In this document: positions 31,216 through 41,918 of the stretch, one piece after another
How the letters are laid out: each line of letters opens with the position of its first letter
Position numbering within the stretch: the stretch's first letter is position 1
Source of the DNA: Triatoma infestans
Lineage: Eukaryota; Arthropoda; Insecta; Hemiptera; Reduviidae
DNA: 64,000 nucleotides
Assembly (NCBI GenBank): GCA_011037195.1
Contig: JAAEAF010003518.1
Coordinates: 159,908 to 223,907 of the forward strand
Direction of reading: 5' to 3'
Translations under genes and position numbers: made by a program
The notes under the pieces: generated by a model
Databases searched by the model: none
Seen by the model: the letters and a program-made list of their open reading frames with translations, nothing else
What the model was told of the DNA's origin: nothing

Positions 31216-34200
31216 TTAGATATTTCTATACAAATTAATATCTTTTAAAAAATCAAATAGCCTCTTTATATAAGGAGAACCCTCTTGTAGAATAGCGCGC
31301 TTGTCATGTGGCAGGCCTGCCTTTTCTCTCTGAGTACGCAGAGCCTGACACCCTTCCAACACGTGCGCCACCGATAGCCTTTCTCGGCATCGAGAGCACC
31401 TCGGCCTTCTTCCGCCAATAAGGAGGTGCCCATGGGTCACACGTGTATGTCCAATCCTCAGCCTCGTCAAAATCACAGAGTCATGCCGCGGGAAATTCTC
31501 GACTGTAATACTTCGCACACGTGGTTTAATATCTTTAAGCTTTTCGCTTATCCTGTCCCACTGACTTTGCCATTTCCTGTTAATAATGTGTTTCATATAT
31601 ATTTGTAGGTCAGTGGGGCGAACGGGTCTGATTTCTTCTGTTTGTGTAGAGGCAGCTCGCTTGGCTGCCTCGTCCGCCCTTTCATTACCGGACACGCCAA
31701 TGTGGCCCGGCACCCAGGCGAACGTTACCCCTTGACCACGTGTGCTTAACTGCAGCAGTAAGCTGTAAATATCTAAGACCATTGGGTCTGTCGAGAATCG
31801 GTCCCGGAGAGCCATTAATGCACTTAATGAGTCCGTCAATATTAGCGCTTTTTTGTAGTTGTTATTCTTGATTAATTCTATGGCCTGGCATATAGCAAAC
31901 ATTTCCGCCGTGTACACGGTTGCATAATGCGGAAGTGTCCAACTAAGGGTAACTCCTTCCGTGTACACAGCGCTACCCACACCGTCGCCTATCTTCGACC
32001 CATCTGTAAAGATAGGTCGGAAGTCATAATAAATATTTAGAATTTCTAGTAATTTTTGTCTATAGACGACAGGAGGGGTTTCCTCTTTTTTATGGAATGC
32101 CAGGTCCATGCGGACGCTTGCAGAGGGTAATGACCAGGGAGGAGAAGGCGCAAAGCCCCAACCTACCACCGGACCAAGTTCAATTCCCTCCGCTGCCAAT
32201 AATTCCTTGGCTCTGACTCCAAGTGGTCGCGTCCGCGAGCGCTGTTGATAGAACTCTTCATTATGTGGGCTCTCGAATATGACGGGAAATAAGTTATGGA
32301 AACTCTTTCCCCATATTCCGGCGATGTATGTCAGGGTGAGCCGTTCTCTCCTAAGTTGAGGAGGCAGCATCCCCGACTCTACATAGAGGCTCTGTAGAGG
32401 ACTAGTTCGGAAGGCGCCTGTGAACAGTCTAATACCTTCATTGTAAACCTTGTCTAGTAGTTTCAGGCGTGACTTGCGCGCAGAACTATAAACTGGGGCT
32501 CCATATTCAAGTTTGGAACGGGTAAGTGTAATAAATATACGTTTTAAGATTTCCCGTTCCGTTCCCCATCTATAGCTTCCTAGAAATTTCAAGACGTCGA
32601 GGGTTTTCCTTGCTTTTGTGTAGGTATAATCTATATGATCCTGCCAGGTTAATTTAGTATCGAATACGAGGCCAAGGAAACGGATACATTCTTTATACTG
32701 AATAGGTGTGCCACTTAGAAACAATGTGGGAGGACTATGCTCCTGTCTTAAACGACAAAAATGTAGGCACACCGTCTTGGTTTCAGAGAATCTAAATCCG
32801 CTCCTAGAAGCCTCGTCAGCCACTCTGTCTATTGCTTGTTGTAGGGTTTCTCCGACCTCGCCTAGATCGGTTCCTGATAAATAAATTGCGAGATCGTCTA
32901 CATATAAAGATACTTGAAGTGGATTGCCTACAACTTCTGCTAGACTATTTACCGCTATCGTGAATAAAGTTACGCTTAGCACCGATCCCTGTGGAATACC
33001 ATTTTGCAAGATATATGGGTCCGAAAGGACCGACCCAAGTCGCACTCGGAACCTTCGCGACTCTAAAAAGCCGCGGAGGAACCTTGGCAGTTTCCCTCTC
33101 AATCCCCACTCGTGACACTTCCGCAGAATCGCATATCTCCACGTTGTATCATAAGCCTTCTCGAGATCAAAGAACACGGCCAGCACGTGCTCCCTTCGCA
33201 TGAATGCATTTTGCACGTAGATCTCAAGGCGGCTCGCCTGATCCAACGTAGAACGATATCTGCGAAATCCCGCCTGATACTGGCTGTAAAGCCCTCTCGT
33301 TTCTAGAACATAAACTAATCTATAATTGATCATAGATTCGAGGACCTTACTCAAGCAGGTGGTCAACGAAATGGGTCTGTAACTGGAGGGATCACTTGGG
33401 TCTTTTCCTTCTTTAGGGATCGGCACAATGATTGCTTCACGCCAACCATCAGGGTATTGGCCAGTCTCCCATATGCTATTGTATAGTCTGAGCAGACTTT
33501 CCTTCCCAGCTGCATTTAAGTTTTTGATCATATCATATGGGATTCCATCTACCCCTGGAGCAGAATCTTTGCATTTGTTTAAAGCATTTTCTAGCTCATT
33601 GATGGTCAGCGGTTCGTTATAAGCTTCATAGATAGCGGTCTCAAAGTTGAGTGGCTGTTGCTCCACATCACCTTTTCGCTGGAGAAATTCTGCTGAGTAA
33701 GCCTGTGAGCTGGAAACTTGGGCAAAGTGTACAGCCAAGGCCCCAGCCACCTCTCCTGGCTCGGTGACGACGACATCATTAATTTTTAGAACAGGTATCG
33801 ACGGGGTTCTGCGACCTCCAGAGAGGGCTCTTATCTTATTCCACACCTCCCTCAATGTCGATGATGTAGAAATCTTTGACACGTAGGAGGTGAGGGTTTC
33901 TTTTTTTGACTTTTTAATTAAACGCCTCTCCTTTGCTCTTAATCTTTTAAAATCAATTAAATTTTCCTCCGTCGGATACCTTTTAAATCTATTTAGGGCC
34001 TGCTTTTTTTCCCTGTTAGCAACTTTGCATTCCGGGGTCCACCAGGGGACGGGAGATCTTATGACTCTCCCACCTACCCTCGGTACAGTACCCCTGGATG
34101 CATCTGTCAACGCCTTCGTAAATAAACTAGTGTCGAGGGTGACGTCTCCTGTAAGGGGTGGTGTCACCACTCTAGAAGCATAAGCAGGCCAGTTTGCTCT

Positions 34201-34898
34201 TTTGATGTCGTATCTCCAGGGTGTCACAAAATCTGACCTGGAGATGGAGCTCGATACTAAGATCGGAAAGTGGTCACTGTGATATAGTTCGTCTAGTGTG
34301 GTCCATTCCAAGCGAACAGCGACGGTGGGAGTTGTCACACTCAAATCAATTGAACTGAAACCTCCTGAGTGTGCATTGAAATGTGTTGCCGCACCATTGT
34401 TGAGGAGCATCATGTTAGCATTATCTATAATCTCCTCAAGAGTTCTGCCCCGAGTATCAGTCCTAGCCGACCCCCACCAGGTGTTGTGACAGTTAAAGTC
34501 TCCCATCAACAACACCGGGGCGGGGAGCTGCGAGAGCAGATTCTCCAGATCACTCTTCCGCCAGAATATGTCTGGAAGGTATATACTAACTACAGTGATC
34601 TGCAGTGGTGCGGCTAGGCGCACGGCAACGGCTTGTAAATTACTTTGTAGGGGTAGCCGTTTGCTCGAGATATTATCCCGTACACATACGGCCACTCCAC
34701 CATGCGCCCTCCCACCTGGGGCAGGTTGTACCTCTTTACTATACACGACGTATCCAGGGATTCGAATGAATTGCCCCGGCGAATCTTCGTTTCCTGGAGG
34801 CACAACCCAAATGGACGGTATTCCGCCACCATTCGACGTAACCCTTCCATATTATTCATAAAGCCCCGCATGTTCCATTGAAGAATGGACTCACACAT
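31216..34898 (-). CDS. LINE ORF2: endonuclease, reverse transcriptase, RNase H (one frameshift)
   Basis: The protein of about 1226 residues starts at the ATG at 34898 (MCESILQWNMRGF...LCLQETKI, the first endonuclease motif). It must shift frame by one between about 34795 and 34745 to continue as FIRIPGYVVYSKEV. Domains: APE-like endonuclease about 1-215 (QETK, MGDFNCHNTWW, SDHFPI); reverse transcriptase about 430-760 (YRPISL, AVFFDLEKAYD, GIPQGSVLS, YVDDLAIY); RNase H about 960-1090 (FTDGSKIGDG, TAEMFAI, LTDSLSAL, WVPGHIGVSGNERAD); C-terminal zinc motif CSRCRERLSVAHVLEGC. It nicks target DNA and copies its own RNA there. All catalytic residues in view are intact. A shorter start at 34803 would lose the endonuclease N-terminus, so I prefer 34898. 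The frameshift could be real or a sequencing error. Confidence 0.93.
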
Positions 34899-35019
34899 GT
34901 TTAATATTTTGAAGAATTCATACCTGGTAGGATCCTAATACTTAATAAACTATTTACACTATTAATTACCGGATTCATTATATTGGTAAAAGAAATGATA
35001 TGGATGCGTAGAATATTCC

Positions 35020-36705
35020 TTACTCAGTGGCACACTTATTCCGAGGCTTACCCTTAGGCCAACCTCTTTTCTTATGTCTAGGAGGATGGTCAGAAATGCT
35101 GCCACCCTCCGATTCCGAAGCTTCAATGTCCGTCCCCATCAGCTGCCATTGCTGCTGGGGGGAGCGGACATTGGGAATTATTTGTCCTTTAGTGGAACTG
35201 CCGCTTTTTCCTCTAACCCTTATTGGGCTTGGGGGCGGCAGAATCAATTTTGGACTTTTCCTCCTGGAAGAGCGTCTCGGTGATTTCACCACCTTCCACT
35301 CCCCCTCGGAGGAAGTCATTTGTTTAGGTGGGATTGATCCCACCTTTGTATTACTCCCACTAGCTGTGGGAGTTGTTGGTAGCCTTTCGGCTACCAATGC
35401 CCCTTGAGGGGCATGTTTGGGTGGTGGGATTTCTCCCACCTTTGTAATAGTTCCCCTGAAGACCGGGGAGGGGTCATTTATTTGTTGCCCCAGACTAATT
35501 GCGGGGGCTGGAATGTGTGCCACCATTTGGGGTGCCTTTGCTTTCTCCGAGTATGAAATTTCTTGGGTTGCGTAAAATTTACTTTCAACAATTGCTCTTG
35601 CCTCATGATATGGCAATTGTTGAAGTGTCTTTATTTTCTGAATTTCTTTTTCTTTAGTTAAGATTGGGCACCCCGAGGATCTGGCATTATGATCTCCGCC
35701 ACAATTTACGCATGTAATTGGCGGTGTGCACTCGCCTTCATGGTTAGGTTTACCACATATGCACACCGGTTCTACAGCCTTACATTTCATGGAAGTGTGC
35801 CCAAACTTCTGACATTTATAGCATCTCATTGGAGACGGTATATATGGGCGCACTTTTAGCTTATAGAAAGCTGCGTCAATCATTTGTGGCGGTCTTGGGC
35901 GGTCAAAGGTGAGGACGAGGGAAGCAGTATCCACTAAGGAACCTTCCTGTCTCCGCTTTATTCGCCTCACATCCACCACACCCTGATCAGCCAGACCCTC
36001 TTTTATATCTTCTACAGAACTGTTCAAAAAGTCCCGACATGTAATCACACCTTGTGATGTGTTTAGACGTTTGTGGGGACATGCTTCCAGTTCAGCATCC
36101 ATATACTTTTGTAACTTCAGGATAATTTCTGCCTGAGCGCGGTTTTCTGCTTCGATGCAAATAGATCCGTCGTTTTGCTTTTTTACACTTTTTGGTTTAC
36201 CTACGGACGTTTTTATATATTGGTACAATTTGAAGGAACACTCATTTGTGAAGGAACCATCCTTCTTTTTTACAACGAAGAACCTTCCCCAATTATCTTC
36301 TTCCAAGTCTAAAAACTTCGTAATTTTCTCAGCTACTTTGTTGCCGCCCCTGGCTTTCTTCCTTGGCGGTGAAGAGGGGCTATAGGGCTGCAGCGTAAAT
36401 TGCAGCCCAGTCAGTGTTTTCACAGTCGTGTTGTCCTTTTCCATGCCTTTTCTTTTGCCTGTAAGATCGGTCGAAGGGGTGGGAGTTGCTGTAGAGTGGG
36501 GAATCTCTACAAGGGGAAGGGATTCAGAAGAAGGGAAAGGATTGTTAGGTATAGGATTAGGTTGGAGGGTTGGACTAGGAATAGGGTGGGATATTGGGGT
36601 AGGGAGAAAGGTTGGGCTAGGCCCAGAAAGATGTTTTTGATTATTGTCCATAATAATCTTGTTTTTTTCGTCGAGATATGTGGTCCCGCCTCCACGGACG
36701 CTCAA
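35020..36705 (-). CDS. LINE ORF1, gag-like RNA-binding protein
   Basis: 561 residues starting at 36705 (MSVRGGG; a second Met, MDNNQKH, lies 18 codons in and may be the real start). Residues 1-130 are low-complexity, rich in Pro, Ser and Thr. A middle domain of about residues 130-290 includes FVVKKKDGSF and LVLTFDRPRPPQMID, like ORF1 proteins of I and Jockey elements. Zinc knuckles follow at about 294-350: CYKCQKFGHTSMKC, a variant CICGKPNHEGEC and CVNCGGDHNARSSGC. The C-terminus is basic (RRSSRRKSPK, RHKKRGWPKGKPRNK). It should coat the element RNA. The stop at 35020 leaves 121 bp before the ORF2 start. No defects seen. Confidence 0.9.
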   Translation of the reverse strand: MSVRGGGTTYLDEKNKIIMDNNQKHLSGPSPTFLPTPISHPIPSPTLQPNPIPNNPFPSSESLPLVEIPHSTATPTPSTDLTGKRKGMEKDNTTVKTLTGLQFTLQPYSPSSPPRKKARGGNKVAEKITKFLDLEEDNWGRFFVVKKKDGSFTNECSFKLYQYIKTSVGKPKSVKKQNDGSICIEAENRAQAEIILKLQKYMDAELEACPHKRLNTSQGVITCRDFLNSSVEDIKEGLADQGVVDVRRIKRRQEGSLVDTASLVLTFDRPRPPQMIDAAFYKLKVRPYIPSPMRCYKCQKFGHTSMKCKAVEPVCICGKPNHEGECTPPITCVNCGGDHNARSSGCPILTKEKEIQKIKTLQQLPYHEARAIVESKFYATQEISYSEKAKAPQMVAHIPAPAISLGQQINDPSPVFRGTITKVGEIPPPKHAPQGALVAERLPTTPTASGSNTKVGSIPPKQMTSSEGEWKVVKSPRRSSRRKSPKLILPPPSPIRVRGKSGSSTKGQIIPNVRSPQQQWQLMGTDIEASESEGGSISDHPPRHKKRGWPKGKPRNKCATE

Positions 36706-37316
36706 AATGGACCCGGTTACTCTCCGGGTGGACCATCACACCCCGATATAGTCAGGTGCCGCGGAAGACAGCGTTCCAATACTGAAGCATCGACCCGTGC
36801 CCCCGCGGCCCCCCTCCTAACCCTAGGAACCCGCCTGAGGCGGAATTCCCTAGCCTTCCTGGAGTCGGGCTATCCCCCAGGTAGAGCTCTCGGGTGAAGC
36901 CGAGGCCAAAGACATGTGTTGGGATCGGACGCCCGCAGGTCGTCGTCTCCCTCAATGCCCAGGATCCCCTTTTCCACCCTAGCCCCAAAGCCTCGTGCCG
37001 GCAAGCACGAGGGAGAGATATTTATACTCCGAGCTCTCAACGAGTGCGTGTCCTTGTTCATGCAGTGTGTGTGGTCGTCTGTAAAGTGTCGAGTGTTCAG
37101 GTGTGAGTGAATGTGTGTGGTGGGGAGCTCAAGTTTACCTGTGGGTGCGCTGAACCCAAGTAGCTGCACACATCAACTACCTCTGCAGGTCCTATGTGTA
37201 GTGTGTAGTGTTAAGGATGTCAATATGAGCGTATATTGTAGTGTTGTTAGGCTGGGAAACCCGCAGGGACGCCTAGATCCCTGAAGAAGTGGCTAGTCCA
37301 CTTCCCCCTACGGGGA
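36706..37316 (-). promoter_or_regulatory. LINE 5' UTR
   Basis: GC-rich region between the target-site duplication and ORF1. At the very 5' end (sense) are CCCCGTAGGGG and GAAGTGGACTAGCCACTTC, a 7-bp-stem hairpin. LINEs of this kind carry an internal promoter here; I infer that and see no specific motif. A diverged relative is at 2641-2876. Confidence 0.6.
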
Positions 37317-37323
37317 AAACACA

Positions 37324-37329
<6 letters not shown>
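37317..37329. repeat. Target-site duplication of the full-length LINE, right
   Basis: AAACACAATTATT, identical to 30270-30282. Confidence 0.85.

Positions 37330-37372
<43 letters not shown>
37321..37372 (+). repeat. (ATT)n microsatellite, tail of the older LINE
   Basis: About 15 uninterrupted ATT units. It continues the AACACAATTATT that ends the older LINE at 30282, so it is that element's 3' tail, split by the 7-kb insertion. Confidence 0.75.
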
Positions 37373-37373
<1 letters not shown>

Positions 37374-38349
37374 AATCATTAAGTGCAATGACTTTAAAGT
37401 TATTCATACCTGAAATAAATTTAAAATGTTAACAACCTTGATTTATTTCAAAACAAAACTATATTTGATATAAAATCATCTGCGTCTCAAACATACAATG
37501 TTTAATGACTTTAATATTATGATATATTTCTCTCGTTACATTTTTCCCCGCTTCCAGTTTTTTTTTATATTTCTTCGATTACGAGAAATTTTAGTGAATA
37601 GAATCAGGAATAGTTAAAATACACACACGTTCTTTTGGCACCCCAAAACTTGCAGACAATATCGTCATTGCCAAATCTGTTGTCCATTCCCTTTGTGCAA
37701 GGACCATCACAATCCACTTAGAATTTGCATCTAAAACTATCAAATGATAGGTTCCTTCTTAATTCTAAAGTCATTTTTGTTATATTTTTTTTTTTCACAC
37801 AAACAAGAAAGCCTTGATATGTTAAATAACATATCAAGAACCACAAAAAGGGTTCTACAAATTTATTTATAATTACGAATTTATATCCTTTTGCAGAATA
37901 ATTTTTTTTTTTTAAACTAATGTTGTCTATTTCAAAATCATACTCAACTAAGAAAAGGGCATACCTCTGTAGTCGATAGGCAGCCATTATAGGTAACCGT
38001 TTATTCCGATCTGAAATATGCATCAAGGGGACTATGATCACTGGCCAGTCTGAATGGTCTTCCAAACAATTTTTTTTTGAGAAAATTAGATAGTAAACAA
38101 AATATCGCGAGTCCTTCCTTGTTTAACTGTGGAAATTTTTTGTTCATGTCTTAACAACTTTCTACTACCGAAACCGACAATAGTATTATAGTTTCCTCTA
38201 AAGTACTACTTTGTATAACATATAGTTTTTTACCACATATATAATATTAATAAACATTAGAAGCATTGGAAGAATTCCAAATTTGAAGAAAATCGATTAA
38301 CCGGAAATGAGACTTTTACAGACTAGGTTTTTAAGTTTTATGGAATGTT
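37373..38349. other. Intron sequence
   Basis: No gene recognised. The part at about 38190-38300 (CCTCTAAAGTACTACTTTG, GAAGAAAATCGATTAACCGG) is an inverted family R-like scrap. Confidence 0.4.
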
Positions 38350-38935
38350 CTACAAAAATAGTAAGATTAGATTGACTGAAGGGGAGAGCGGGGCCTCATT
38401 TCACTGCGACCTGCACTAAGAGATCTGATGTGTAGCTCCTAAAGTTATAGCACATCCCTCAGCTTCGGCTGAAGCCTAATCAGGCCTAGCAAAGCTGAGA
38501 GTGGTTCAATCTTGAAGCTCGTTGCTTGGGGATTCCTTGTCCTCGTTAGGCCGGCACATTTCACAAAGGATGTGTACCGGGGTTTCCTCCTGGACCCTGC
38601 AGAATCGGCATAAAACGTTTATCCGCAAGTAGTAATTGGGCATTTGCCTACACAGCCTACAATGCCCTATTAACAGACCCTATTAGCCTTATGTCCCTTC
38701 GATTATGGGTTAGTAGGTCCCTGGTAAATTTAAGCAAATATATCTTATGAAGAGTTTTGCCTGCCTCTGTCTTGGTGTTCTTTCCCACCCTTGCAGAACG
38801 CTGTTCTTCTATCCAGCCTTTGATAGAAGTTTGAATTAGGCTCTTGGACAACCCGCAGGAGGTATCCTTCGAACCCTCCCCCCGCTAGGGCATCCGCTCT
38901 CTCGTAAAAATTCAAATATGTTTGCTCATTATTAG
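38350..38935 (-). pseudogene. LINE ORF2 C-terminal fragment
   Basis: On the minus strand: KCPI/QMPNYYLRINVLCRFC, QEETPVHILCEMCR in changing frames, preceded by a FTRDLLTHNRRDIRLI block that corresponds to the S-ELR-LTGLLTGHC region. This is the zinc-binding tail after RNase H in LINEs like the one at 48185-48775. Several frameshifts; dead. Confidence 0.6.
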
Positions 38936-39190
38936 CTCTCTACAAAGTGATCAACTATTCTTTACCTGCCTTTTTTTGGTAAGTTGGCACTAACCTTCTA
39001 TCCCTTGGAAGTGGGAATTTAATATTTATTCATAATTTAATATAATTATGTCATAAATAAATTATTGTACATAATTATACATATTATTGTGCATAAATTA
39101 TTGCATATAATTATATACAACCAACAAGTGTGAGTAACAAGTAACAGAAACATTATGTTGAAGTAAACACTCTACACGAACTTGGTTAAT

Positions 39191-39230
39191 TTGCTCTGAC
39201 GATGGATGAAAATCCGAAACCGGTCAGGAA
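39191..39230 (+). ncRNA. Hammerhead ribozyme motif (type I)
   Basis: TTGCT, core CTGACGA (39196-39202), stem II GGAT/ATCC with loop GAAA, then GAAA (39216-39219), CCGGTC, AGGAA. All core positions are intact. Stem I pairs T-A and C-G next to the core, then a mismatch, then two more T-A pairs. Stem III is the self-complementary CCGG. A worn relative is at 47763-47800. It stands 105 bp from the Walker A exon, in intron. Confidence 0.68.
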
Positions 39231-39334
39231 CAAAATAAATATGCATGTTACGACGGATAAAATACCAGAACATATTTTTTCTTTAATTAATTTTACATTA
39301 CAGAAAAATTTGGCAAATAATTAAATAATAATAC

Positions 39335-39467
39335 CTGAGGCATATATCCAATTTGATCTCTTTTTTTTGCTACAGTTGTAATCACACCAGAATCCAATTT
39401 CAGTCTTCCAACTAGACAGCTAAGAAGTGTAGTTTTACCGCATCCGCTAGGGCCCAATAGTGCATAA
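39335..39467 (-). CDS. ABC transporter exon with Walker A and Q-loop
   Basis: One base completes a codon, then 44 codons: YALLGPSGCGKTTLLSCLVG, RLKLDSGVITTVAKKRDQ and IGYMPQ. GPSGCGKT is Walker A; the final Gln of YMPQ is the Q-loop residue. Acceptor is ATGTCTAG before 39467; donor is CAG/GTATTA after 39335. Exit phase 0 fits 25557-25403. Between Walker A and the Q-loop the segment is some ten residues shorter than I expect for the ABCG20/23 and ABCH group (usually GG-PG-x-GSGVPG-x-VGYMPQ). This is the first exon I can see; upstream coding exons are not identified in 39468-64000 and may lie beyond the window. The likely product is a half-transporter at the plasma membrane; in insects some relatives move lipids to the cuticle, but that role is not shown here. 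Confidence 0.93.
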
Positions 39468-39504
39468 CTAGACATACAATAAAATAATACTAATTAAATT
39501 TGTT

Positions 39505-39890
39505 TTAAGTCTTAATATCAAATTATTTTAGACAAATTTATCAAGTAAAAAAAATATGATAGATTGATTGTTAAACAAGTTCATTGAAAAATCTTGGAGC
39601 CATTTTCGAGGAAATTCCTGAAAACTGAAAAAACCATTCAATGAACTACACTTCCGGTTTGACAAATTTTTTTATCGTACCTTTTGGTGTCGTATTCCTA
39701 AACGAGATATAAAGTTCAGCTATTTTCTGTTTTTGAAATATTTTGTTAGAGATCCATAGAAACAAACAATTGTGAAAGGTATTTGTAAACGTGATTTTGT
39801 ATTCACTTTGTTTTGTTCATTTATTATTACTAATATCAAATACAATGCAATTTATGATATAGTGCAAAATTTGTGACTATCATGCAATTT
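39505..39890 (+). repeat. Dispersed repeat, copy 2 of a pair
   Basis: Same order of blocks as 26155-26520, including GACAAATTTATCAAGTAAA, CTTGGAGCCATTTTCGAGG, AAACGAGATATAAAGTTCAG and TATTCACTTTGTTTTGT. Confidence 0.65.
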
Positions 39891-40070
39891 TTGACACCGC
39901 CTATGTAATATACGTATATAGAGTATGTGGAAAATAAATACCTTTTGAATTGGGGATACTTGTGTGGAGAAATTATCAATATAGGATTCATTTTATCAAA
40001 TCTGTGAAATTAATAGATTTTTAATAAACTTTTGATTTAAATATTCTTTGTTATTTATTTGATTGCTTGT

Positions 40071-40108
40071 CTGTGATTCATTAATATTCTTACATTAATG
40101 AATCACAG
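40071..40108. repeat. Perfect 15-bp hairpin
   Basis: CTGTGATTCATTAAT (40071-40085), 8-nt loop, ATTAATGAATCACAG (40094-40108). Confidence 0.75.
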
Positions 40109-40964
40109 ATTTTAATCTTTGATATAATTTCTCTAGTTATTTGTAGCTCGTGTATTTTTGTGAAGCCTAGTAAATAAAGGCTTTTAATACTAAATCTAAT
40201 TTAACCTATCTTGAACCCGACGGCTTCAAAGTAGTTCCGCACTTAGACCAAGACTGGGTCTATTGTGCACCCCGTATTATACGCCTAGAGTTGCCAGGTG
40301 AAAAATGCAACTATATATGATTATGATTTCCCAAATATATCATTTAGGAAATAAATATACCACATTTTTTTTTGAAAACTTTATTAAATAAAAACCAACT
40401 TAAATCTTTCAAAATTTGTTAATTTATAACAAAAAAAGAGAAAGTAATAAATGCACATACAGCTGCGGCCATAAAATCTTAGACATCAATGTTATCTGAT
40501 TGTTAGTTGGTACAGAGCACCCTTTAAGTATTTGTAACCTAAATTTTTTTTTTAGTTTTGTCATTTTTGACACTTGGCGAGAGCGGAACCGGCGGAATGC
40601 GATGGTGCTAGCTAAGCGCGCGCCTTAAACGAGACTCCTATCAACCAATCAGCATTCACTACATCTTCACTGATGTAGTGCTTATACGAATTATTATCGT
40701 TATCATCCAGTGGTCGGATAAATATATTATTTTTAGATGTATATTAATATCATATATCAATAAGAACAAAATATATCAGAGTGATATTAAATATATTAGA
40801 TCTGGCAACCCTAAATACGCCCAATACCCGTGGTGAAACACTCACATGATCTTCTCCTACTTACAATAATATACATTTTTTTTAAATTGTTAAGTTTAGT
40901 AACGTTTACATGTGCTTGCCACAAAAAAGGTGGTAGGGGTTATTATATATATATCTGAGTATGA

Positions 40965-41400
40965 CTAACATGGGAGCGCCTTTCTGTCGCAACTTCCGGT
41001 AAACTAGTTATCTTTAAATTTGGAATTCTATATTAGTGTTATGTAATTGGTAAAACCATATATTATAATGAAATGGTACTTTACAGGTAAGTCTAACGCT
41101 ATTGTTCCCACAGAACTTCAAAACATCAATTTTGCCGGGAAGTTGTTTCAAATAAAAGTGATAGGTATTTGTGTGTAAATAGTAAACGAAGTTTAAAGAA
41201 AATCTTTGGAACAGTTTTTCGAGGAAATCGCGAAAACTGGAAAAATCTTCATTAAAGTCGCAATTCGGTTGGTGGATTTTGCTCGAACTTTAGTATCAGA
41301 TATGGTGATAGTTGCTAAATGGTAGGTGAACCAAGTTTGAGTTTCCGTCATTTTTCATTTTTGAGATATTTTGTTAAAACATACTTTCCCAATAAAAAAC
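40965..41400 (+). repeat. Family R-like fragment
   Basis: ACTTCCGGTAAACTAG, then GGTAAAACCATATATTATAATG, GTTTCAAATAAAAGTGATAGG and GAGTTTCCGTCATTTTTC follow R order, in a diverged version also seen at 14640-15113 and 62560-62960. Confidence 0.6.
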
Positions 41401-41489
41401 GAATTCAATAATATTATACACTCGCAATATTTTATCTTGTAGTAGTAGTAACTAATAAAATATAAGTAAAATATAAATATTATTATTAC

Positions 41490-41918
41490 TAGTGCTCGTC
41501 TGACCTGCTAGGGAGTAGGCCTTTTCGACAATCCTTTTCCACTCTTCTTTATCATGAGCAAACCTTCTTCATCTTCTTATTGCTGCCTGGCAGAGGCGAC
41601 TTTTCTATATCGTCTAATAACAAAGACGAGGTCTTTTACCCTCTGCCCTCCAGATTTGCCATATTCTGGTGGTCTCCATCCTCTCTCCTCATGGCCTAAC
41701 TGCCTTAATCTTCTTTTTTTTGACATGGGATACCAGATCTGGCTCCCCAAACACATTCTAGAGATCTACATTTCTTCCTTGTCTCCATCTTCACGGGCAA
41801 GGCCATACATTTTTCGCCAGATAAACCTTTCTTTCGCAGATTCTCAGAATAGTCATGTTTTCCTTTGTTAAGACCTACACTTCGCTACCGTAGCATAGTG
41901 TAGCAAACTATATATATA
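41490..41918 (-). pseudogene. LINE ORF2, 3' part, left of inserted mariner
   Basis: Minus-strand frames give RICERKVYLAKNVWP, EPDLVSHVKKRRLRQLGHEE and GWRPPEYG, matching the C-terminal ERKILRRIYGP, RLRWLGHV and similar blocks of LINE proteins with a GLRQGD motif B. It continues 43418-44215 after the mariner. Multiple frameshifts. Confidence 0.65.

Larger units (their letters stand above)
30283..37316 (-). mobile_element. Full-length I-clade-like LINE, 7.0 kb
   Basis: A complete non-LTR retrotransposon, antisense to nothing but in the same direction as the host gene, within its 13.8-kb intron. In sense order: 5' UTR of about 610 bp, ORF1 (gag-like, zinc knuckles), a 121-bp gap, ORF2 (endonuclease, reverse transcriptase, RNase H, zinc motif), a 3' UTR with hairpins and a minisatellite, a terminal GGGCGC/GCGCCC hairpin and an A-rich tail. 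The 13-bp duplication AAACACAATTATT flanks it exactly. Its GC content is visibly higher than the surroundings. RNase H plus ORF1 zinc knuckles points to the I group. One frameshift in ORF2 is the only defect I see, so insertion was recent. Confidence 0.92.
39891..41489. other. Intron or upstream sequence
   Basis: No coding exon found. Contains a perfect hairpin (40071-40108), a GC-rich patch at 40575-40650 and a family R-like stretch at 40965-41400. Confidence 0.4.

Noticed and set aside
35027..35407. Plus-strand 126-codon gene
   Set aside because: It is the antisense shadow of LINE ORF1, whose zinc knuckles are clear on the minus strand.
36400..36897. Plus-strand 165-codon gene
   Set aside because: Antisense to the ORF1 start and 5' UTR of the LINE; GC-rich composition keeps it open.
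37261..37316. Hammerhead at the LINE 5' end (CCTGAAGAAGTGG)
   Set aside because: The CTGAAGA and a hairpin are there, but GAAA after stem II is missing, so the core is incomplete.
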